Part shown: piece after piece, positions 13,273-18,568 of the stretch
Layout: each line of letters begins with the position of its first letter
Position numbering within the stretch: position 1 is the first letter of the stretch
Origin: Cochliopodium minus
Lineage: Eukaryota > Discosea > Himatismenida > Cochliopodiidae
Assembly: GCA_024220525.1 (NCBI GenBank)
Contig: JAMYWO010000076.1
Span: forward strand, 48,888 to 67,455
DNA: 18,568 nucleotides
Direction: 5' to 3'
Notes under the pieces: generated by a model
The model's input: only the letters and a program-made list of their open reading frames with translations
The model's database searches: none
What the model was told of the DNA's origin: nothing
Translations under genes and position numbers: made by a program

Positions 13273-16200
13273 TCATTTGTTGTTTTTCTCCTTTTCCAAT
13301 CTCTCTAACCTTTCCTTGAAAAAAAGATCGATCCATCCAGCAAATAACTGGGTGCTGAGAAAATTCTCGATCCAATCTTGGTTGACCTGGGAGACAGTCT
13401 TCGAGAAGCTCTTCTTCATGCTAGCGCTGTTGACGATAGACATATCGTTGATGAAATGCTGAAGAATTTTGGAACAGAGCCAATAGTTATAATCAGAAAA
13501 GCATTGCAAAGAATTTCTGAGCGGAGTGAGTTGTTCATTAGAACACATGAAAGCTCCTTGCTATTAAAAAATTGTTGTTAACATTAATATCAACAAAAAT
13601 TATTAAATTAATGTTTAAAATGATCTAAAAATAAATAGATTAATTGCCTTGTTGTCTGATTGTAAGGACTTATGGTGGTGGAAAAGGTTGTTGGAAAGTT
13701 TTTTCTCGGCGGGCAAAACGGAGATCTTGATGTTTTGGATGATCCTGTTCTGCTCAACGAGCACTATCATGCCATTCACGTTCTGTCTCAACTTTTCTTC
13801 GAGACTTTGAACTCCAAGACTATTTTTTTTAAAAAAAAAGAGTTGTGAAATAACAAATGCGGAGAACATTATCAAAAGAAAAGATTACATATAAGGCACA
13901 GGTGCATAAACTACATGATGGAGTACGTTAGGGAGGACTGGGATGATGAGACCTTGCCATACAAAGGGATACAACAAACCGATGATAGACAAGATGATTG
14001 CGGATAGCTTGGACAAGTCGGGAGAGATGAAAACGACCGATTTCTCCTGGAGGATTGCAGAATAGAGATGAATGATGTTGGTGATGGATAAACTACGAAA
14101 AAGACAAGACATGCAATAATCTCTCAATATTCTACGTTCAGTGTTTTTGGGAGGAACTGTGTAAGTGAAGGTCCTTTGGTTTTCCAAAAGGTTGAATTCG
14201 CAGGTTTCTCCCTTCTTGGGGAGTTTCTGACTTTGGTAGCTCCTCAAAATGGTTATGATTTTGTTCTCCTGTAATACAGGATCCACCTTTTTGATCTCGA
14301 GGTTTGTGTTGTTCTCAATCTTGTCTCCAATCTCGTTTTCGATTCCATCTTTGGTTTCTCCTAATATTTTCTCGTGGTTGTCATCAGATACATCTTTGTT
14401 CTCTTCATTTAAATTTTCTTGAGATGTTTCGTTTACAGTGTCATTTTCTTGTAATTTTTCTTGGGGAAGTACAGAAGGTGACTCATCCAAAGTGTTTCCA
14501 TCTTTAATTGTATCATTTTTGAGATCTTCTTCGTCCTTGTTTTCTGAGCTATTGTAATCTTTGTCAAAGGTACTTTCATTATCGGTGCTCTCTGGTTTTG
14601 TGGTGGAATCATCACTCTCAGAGTGTTCACTGACAACAGAGGTTTCTTTTTCGATTGTTTTTTCATTTATGTTTGTGATGGTCTCTTTATCGTTCGTAGG
14701 AGAGTCAGTTGTGATTATAATTCTCGGAGATATTTTGGTGCTTACATTTTCAAGAGGTGTTTCTTTGGGATTTTGGGTTTCTCTTGGGGAAATTTTACTG
14801 ATCTTGTTATTTGAATTTTCTTCATTATTATTGGCAATGGGAACAATTTTAGGAGGGAGAACTTTGTCATTAGGAGGAGGAGTATTGTTTTTGATGTTGT
14901 TGACTTCATTATTGGTGTTCTCGCTTGGAGAAGATTTTCTGTGAGGGTCATTCACAGGCCTATTGCCATAGTTTTGGTTATTCTTAGATAGAACGAAATT
15001 TTGGTTGATTGTGTTAGTAGACTGGCTTCTCTGAGGTGGATTGATTTTGTTGTTATTGTTTACACTCCCAATCCAGTTTTGAAATGAGTTTGTTAATTGG
15101 GAAAAAAAATTAGAAGTGGAAGGATGCTCTGTTTTTCTGTTGTCGTATTTTGTTGGGTTGTATTTTGTTGGATTGGTGGGCTGGTTTCCCATGAATTTTT
15201 TATTTTCTTCGAGAATTTGTTTTGGATCCTTTCCAAACGCTCTGTTGGGTTGAAATGGTTTTGGATCCTCATACATTTGCTTTTCGAATCTGTCTAATCT
15301 TTCTCTCCCAAGAAGTCTAAAAGCAAATAAATGAATAGAGATTAAAAGTAACAAAATATTTGGGAATGTCACTTAAAAGCATTTTTTTAGGAATTTTAAA
15401 AAACAATTTACCCATATAATATATCAAAGTGCAACGAAAAGAAAGGATATTTGGTTATTAAACAATAGCATCGTTGTGCACTCAAATAAGAGTTTTGATT
15501 GGCAACCAATCTGGTCTGTTTCTCGAAAAAACTCGGAGTTGCTCTCAAGAGTTCCGGCTTTGTAACACAAATTCCATACATGGGGTCCATATTCTCTCCC
15601 ATCAACAAGAAAATGTGAGGTGTTCCTAGTATGTAATCGTTTCCAAAGAGCAGTTCATTGAGGGAGCTGCATGACTCTGTTCTTCTTATTGTGGTCACTG
15701 GCACTCCATCTGGGAAGCAAAAATTCTCCACTTTCGACAACATTAATCTTTTTCAAATAATTAATATTGATGAAATAACAACATTTTATTTTATGCACTC
15801 AATATCAAATCAATATTAATCTTTATTTTTAGAATTATGAGATTAAAAGAAGATTTAATCTTCCATTAAATTTGGATAAATTTTTATATTCTAAATTATT
15901 GTTCAATCATCAAATTATCATTGTATTGACGATCATTTAACGAATAAATTTCATATTATTTCTTAAACAATATTATGATTTGGATTTGAATGATGATTTT
16001 TATTTTAGAATGGTATTTACTTGTTTTCTTTAGGATATTGGAATAAAATTTCTGGTGTATATTTTTTATTTGGTTCTGGTGTTGAATCACTCTTCAATCC
16101 AACCACAATGAAATGTTCGAATAATTTTCCTTCCAAATTCAAATCTGTGAAGGTTCTTGATATGACAGGAAACCTGGTGATAATTAAAAAATATTCAGTG

Positions 16201-16375
16201 AAAAAATTATTCTTGAATCGAATTGTTTGAAAGCTGAAGTATTTACTTATGAATGAGTTTCTAGAGGTGATGATTTGTAATTTAAAATGATAGATTATAG
16301 TTAAATGTAAGTTAATTTAAGTGTTAAAACCTTTAATTTTTTGTCATCTAAATTATTTGTGTTATTTTCATTCAT
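13273..16375 (-). CDS. DENN domain protein (uDENN-cDENN-dDENN), six exons
   Basis: Exons 16375-16331, 16211-16021, 15747-15412, 15316-13889, 13819-13648 and 13560-13273 total 2,460 nt (819 aa), all phases matching. uDENN at about 30-190: LFEHFIVVGL, ILFQYPKENK, FCFPDGVPV, CYCLITKYPFFSLHFDIL. Then a disordered Asn/Ser/Glu/Thr-rich insertion of about 300 residues (225-530). cDENN at about 560-690: CLFRSLSITNIIHLYSAILQ, EKSVVFIS, LSAIILSIIGLLYPFVWQG, VLPNVLHHVVYAPVPYILGV. dDENN at about 690-819. DENN proteins are guanine-nucleotide exchange factors for Rab GTPases in membrane traffic; the specific Rab cannot be told. The first exon (MNENNTNNLDDKKLK) is the least certain part, because its donor GTTTTA is weak. 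One intron is GC-AG. The insertion between uDENN and cDENN separates parts that fold together, so it should loop out. Confidence 0.85.
13561..13647 (-). other. GC-AG intron in the DENN gene
   Basis: Between CAACAAG (exon end 13648) and the next exon at 13560 the donor is GCAATT, the acceptor TTTTTAATAG. Phase 0 joins the two dDENN blocks. No GT donor close by restores the frame. Length 87 bp. Confidence 0.65.
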
Positions 16376-16950
16376 ATTTGCTTGAATGGATAGATCGATA
16401 TTAGAGATCGAGAATGTTGTGCTATTTTATTGATCTGATTTATAAATTATAATTTTAAAAAACTTGATAATAACACAATCCCACTTTATTTTTATATATC
16501 TTTTAGATCTGCGAAGAAAAAAAAATTTTCTTTCACCATTCGAAATTTATTTGTCATGTGATTGGAGGATAAACAATTGTTAATACGTATAAATTTGAAA
16601 GAATTTTCTAATGAACTTTCATTTTAAGTGAATAAATCATCAATAAAAAAATTCTCTTCAAAATATCCATTTTATAAAACTCTAAAATCAATTAATCATG
16701 ACATTATCTCAAATGAAATAAACATATTGTAAATCTTTGTTTTAGCTTTCTATGAATTGCAAAGGGTCACTACAAAAAGGCAATATTAGCTTTGAAACTA
16801 ATGTTTATTTGTTAATGAAAGAACTAATTCTGTTTCAATTTATTATTTTGAATTATTCAAAAATAAAAAAAAATGAAAATTTTGTCAGGAAAACATTGAT
16901 TAATATTAATTAAAATTCATTTTAAGCATATAAAATATGTGAGTTATCTT
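16376..16950. other. Intergenic spacer
   Basis: About 575 bp of A/T-rich sequence upstream of the DENN gene and downstream of the membrane-protein gene. No convincing coding segment or RNA gene seen; it presumably includes the DENN promoter. Confidence 0.5.
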
Positions 16951-17997
16951 TCAATCCATATTTTCCAGTCTATTGTGCTCTTTGATGAGAACTTCAATTT
17001 GGTTGTTCGTCAATCCTTTGGGAAATTTTTCCACTTTAGATAGGTATTTATTATAATAAAAGTGTATTGACTCATGTCGAAGAAAAACATCCTTCAAAAT
17101 TTTTGAAAATAAGAATTTAAATTGAAGAAGAAATTTTTTTTTTACAAAGAAGAACATTACTCCCAGAGGTATTGTAAAATACAAAACATCTCTTTTGATC
17201 GAATAATATGATACAAGGCCATCAAATATTGCCTAAAGGATCCTCAAGTTTAAATACAAACTAAAAAATTTTAAATTTTTTTTACCCATGATCCAGCCCA
17301 ACAAAAAGCTTCAAAAATTTTCATTGTTTCCATTTTTAAAAATAAAATTAAAGTTTTTTACTACTTGTCACGATATCTAAAAAATACTTGAAGAAATCTA
17401 AAAGCTTTCTTTTAAAATAAAAACTCTTCAAATCCAATGATTGATCATCAAATCCCCTAACCAAATATTAATAAAGTCATAAAAAAAAAAAAATTACCAT
17501 GGCACATAATCCGATCTAAAGAACCATAATCTCAATATACTTGTCAATGTTGCTCCTATACACATGTATATTATATTCTTTTTTTTCTGATAGCTATCCC
17601 CATTCCATAAATGATACTGATTGATAGTATAGGTTTTCGATAAATACAATCAATACATTAATTTATAAATTTACCTCAAATATATTCCATAATCCTTTTG
17701 CAAATAAATATTTTATATAACCATAAATGGAGAATAGAATTACCCAACCAAGAAAACTATTTTATTCGAGTTATTATCTTATATATCTTCCAATCAAAAA
17801 ATTTTACAGTTTCCACAAAGATATAAAGAAAATTTCTGACCATGACAGCTATGAATAATGCAGGGGAAGCTCATATGAAAAACAGATTTAATTAAGTTCC
17901 TTTATATTTTATTTGTTGGAAAGAGCTTACTTGTAATTTTGTGGTAGAATTCATGTCTTTGTGGAAGCTGCAAATGGGTACCATTTGATATTTTCAT
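16951..17997 (-). CDS. Small-exon multi-pass membrane protein with internal duplication
   Basis: Eight exons: 17997-17931, 17848-17808, 17756-17744, 17694-17675, 17616-17498, 17456-17362, 17308-17286 and 17232-16951; 660 nt, 219 aa, every phase matching, introns 41-82 bp. Three exons are only 13, 20 and 23 nt. Hydrophobic segments: FLYIFVETFSWLGLWNIF, IIYMCIGATLTSILRLWFF, FFKYFLDIVTSTFCWAGSW and VLYFTIPLGVMFFF, followed by a basic, helical C-tail. The two halves look alike: FSWLGLWNIFEYHL matches FCWAGSWAIFDGLV, each followed by a polar/basic stretch and another hydrophobic helix. This W-G-x-W-xx-(L/I)(F/L)(D/E) arrangement recalls the Fuseless family of membrane proteins as I remember it, but that is a guess. 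Retaining the 49-bp intron 17695-17743 would read another hydrophobic frame but breaks the phase from exon 1. The start ATG at 17997 follows an in-frame stop. Confidence 0.68.
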
Positions 17998-18219
17998 AAT
18001 CCTTCAGAGGGATTTTGTTGGAAAACAGAATTTTTTTTTTGAAAGAAAGAAATTAAATAGATCAAAATTCAAATCAAAAAAAAATTTATTAAATTTCGCT
18101 CATGGCTAGAAAACACGGTTCCAAAAAATACTTATGAAAAAAAAAAAAATCAGTATTATAAAAATCAGTAAAAAAAATCAATCCAAATCAATTGAGATAT
18201 CAATAGAATTAAACAAGAT
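17998..18219. other. Intergenic spacer
   Basis: About 220 bp, A/T-rich, with poly-A tracts. It should carry the promoter of the membrane-protein gene. No gene seen. Confidence 0.4.
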
Positions 18220-18568
18220 TTAAACAACTTTTATTTTTTTTGTTGATTTCTTTTTTTTTTGTTGAGGAGATGTTGTGAGTGAAAGATCTCCACCTGTTGT
18301 TTTTCTTTTACTTCTCCTTTGAGGAAGAGATAAGGACTGAGTTGGAGGTTGGGAAGGAGATGAAGACTGAGCTAATGGTTGAGAGGGAGATGTTATGAGT
18401 AAAATATCTAGATCTTTTTCTTTTATCCTATTATCTTTTCTCTCCTTTTTCTTTTTCTCTCTTGAGTTGAGTTTTTCAATAACTTTTTGGGTTCAAAGCT
18501 AGGTTTATTATACTCTTCACAACTTCCACAGATGAAAAACTTTCTTTGCAACTTACAAAAAACTTTTT
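18220..18568 (-). CDS. 3' end of a gene with Cys motif and basic Ser/Pro/Gln tail (partial, frame break)
   Basis: Two coding-like blocks on the minus strand, the gene continuing beyond the right edge. The first block (18566 to about 18426) reads KVFCKLQRKFFICGSCEEYN and then a Lys/Arg-rich stretch, with a C-x8-C-x2-C arrangement that could bind zinc; its own frame stops at 18423-18425. The second block in another frame runs to a stop at 18220-18222 and reads as a disordered tail (TSPSQPLAQSSSPSQPPTQS, then RRSKRK and KKKK clusters), suggesting nuclear localisation. The blocks may be joined by a short phase-2 intron (about 56 bp, GTTATT...AATAG), or the frame may be broken by one missing A, or the first stop may be genuine. 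Family not recognised. Confidence 0.5.

Noticed and set aside
14561-14944. 127-residue plus-strand frame rich in Ser, Leu and Val
   Set aside because: It is a shadow of the acidic disordered insertion of the DENN protein.
16021-16230. 69-residue plus-strand frame
   Set aside because: The minus strand here encodes the start of uDENN (LFEHFIVVGL), which fits the downstream exons.

Overview
The window is nuclear DNA from an AT-rich, intron-rich unicellular eukaryote. Evidence: almost every gene has to be assembled from short exons joined by GT-AG introns of about 41-420 bp (most 45-270 bp, one of 1,152 bp), with AT-rich introns and spacers. TAA, TAG and TGA all end reading frames, so the standard code applies. 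A TKL-type kinase with a PH domain, a DENN protein and a mucin-like surface protein suggest an amoeboid or flagellate protist (heterolobosean or amoebozoan type), but the lineage cannot be fixed from the sequence alone. All exon models were built by hand by requiring matching splice phase. There is no transcript evidence.

Layout. Plus strand: the 3' part of a Thr/Ser/Pro-rich, N-glycosylated type I membrane protein (1-941), then a small secreted Arg/Ser-rich repeat protein (1236-1726). From 1930 onward all seven genes lie head-to-tail on the minus strand: a PH domain + TKL kinase (1930-6711, nine exons); a 268-residue protein with a SAM-like start and an IWIPExWL motif (6954-7807); a 1,112-residue secreted collagen-like protein (8187-11768); a coiled-coil protein of unknown function (12098-13113); a tripartite DENN protein (13273-16375); a 219-residue membrane protein with an internal duplication, built from eight very small exons (16951-17997); and the 3' end of a gene with a Cys-containing segment and a basic Ser/Pro/Gln tail, running off the right edge (18220-18568).

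Functional themes. Three genes are cell-surface or secreted (mucin-like protein, Arg/Ser repeat protein, collagen-like protein). Two are signalling or membrane-traffic components (PH-kinase, DENN). Nothing indicates an operon or a coordinated pathway; the same-strand tandem order is probably ordinary compact gene order. I saw no RNA genes, transposons, CRISPR arrays or viral genes.

Most unusual items: the collagen-like protein, whose Gly-X-Thr composition looks like bacterial spore or viral collagens but which carries a spliced eukaryotic signal peptide, a Trp-rich N-terminal module and a C-terminal coiled coil; the duplicated small-exon membrane protein; a secreted protein with an SR/RG tail and two PPAY motifs; and two genes whose reading frame breaks in A-rich tracts in the same direction.
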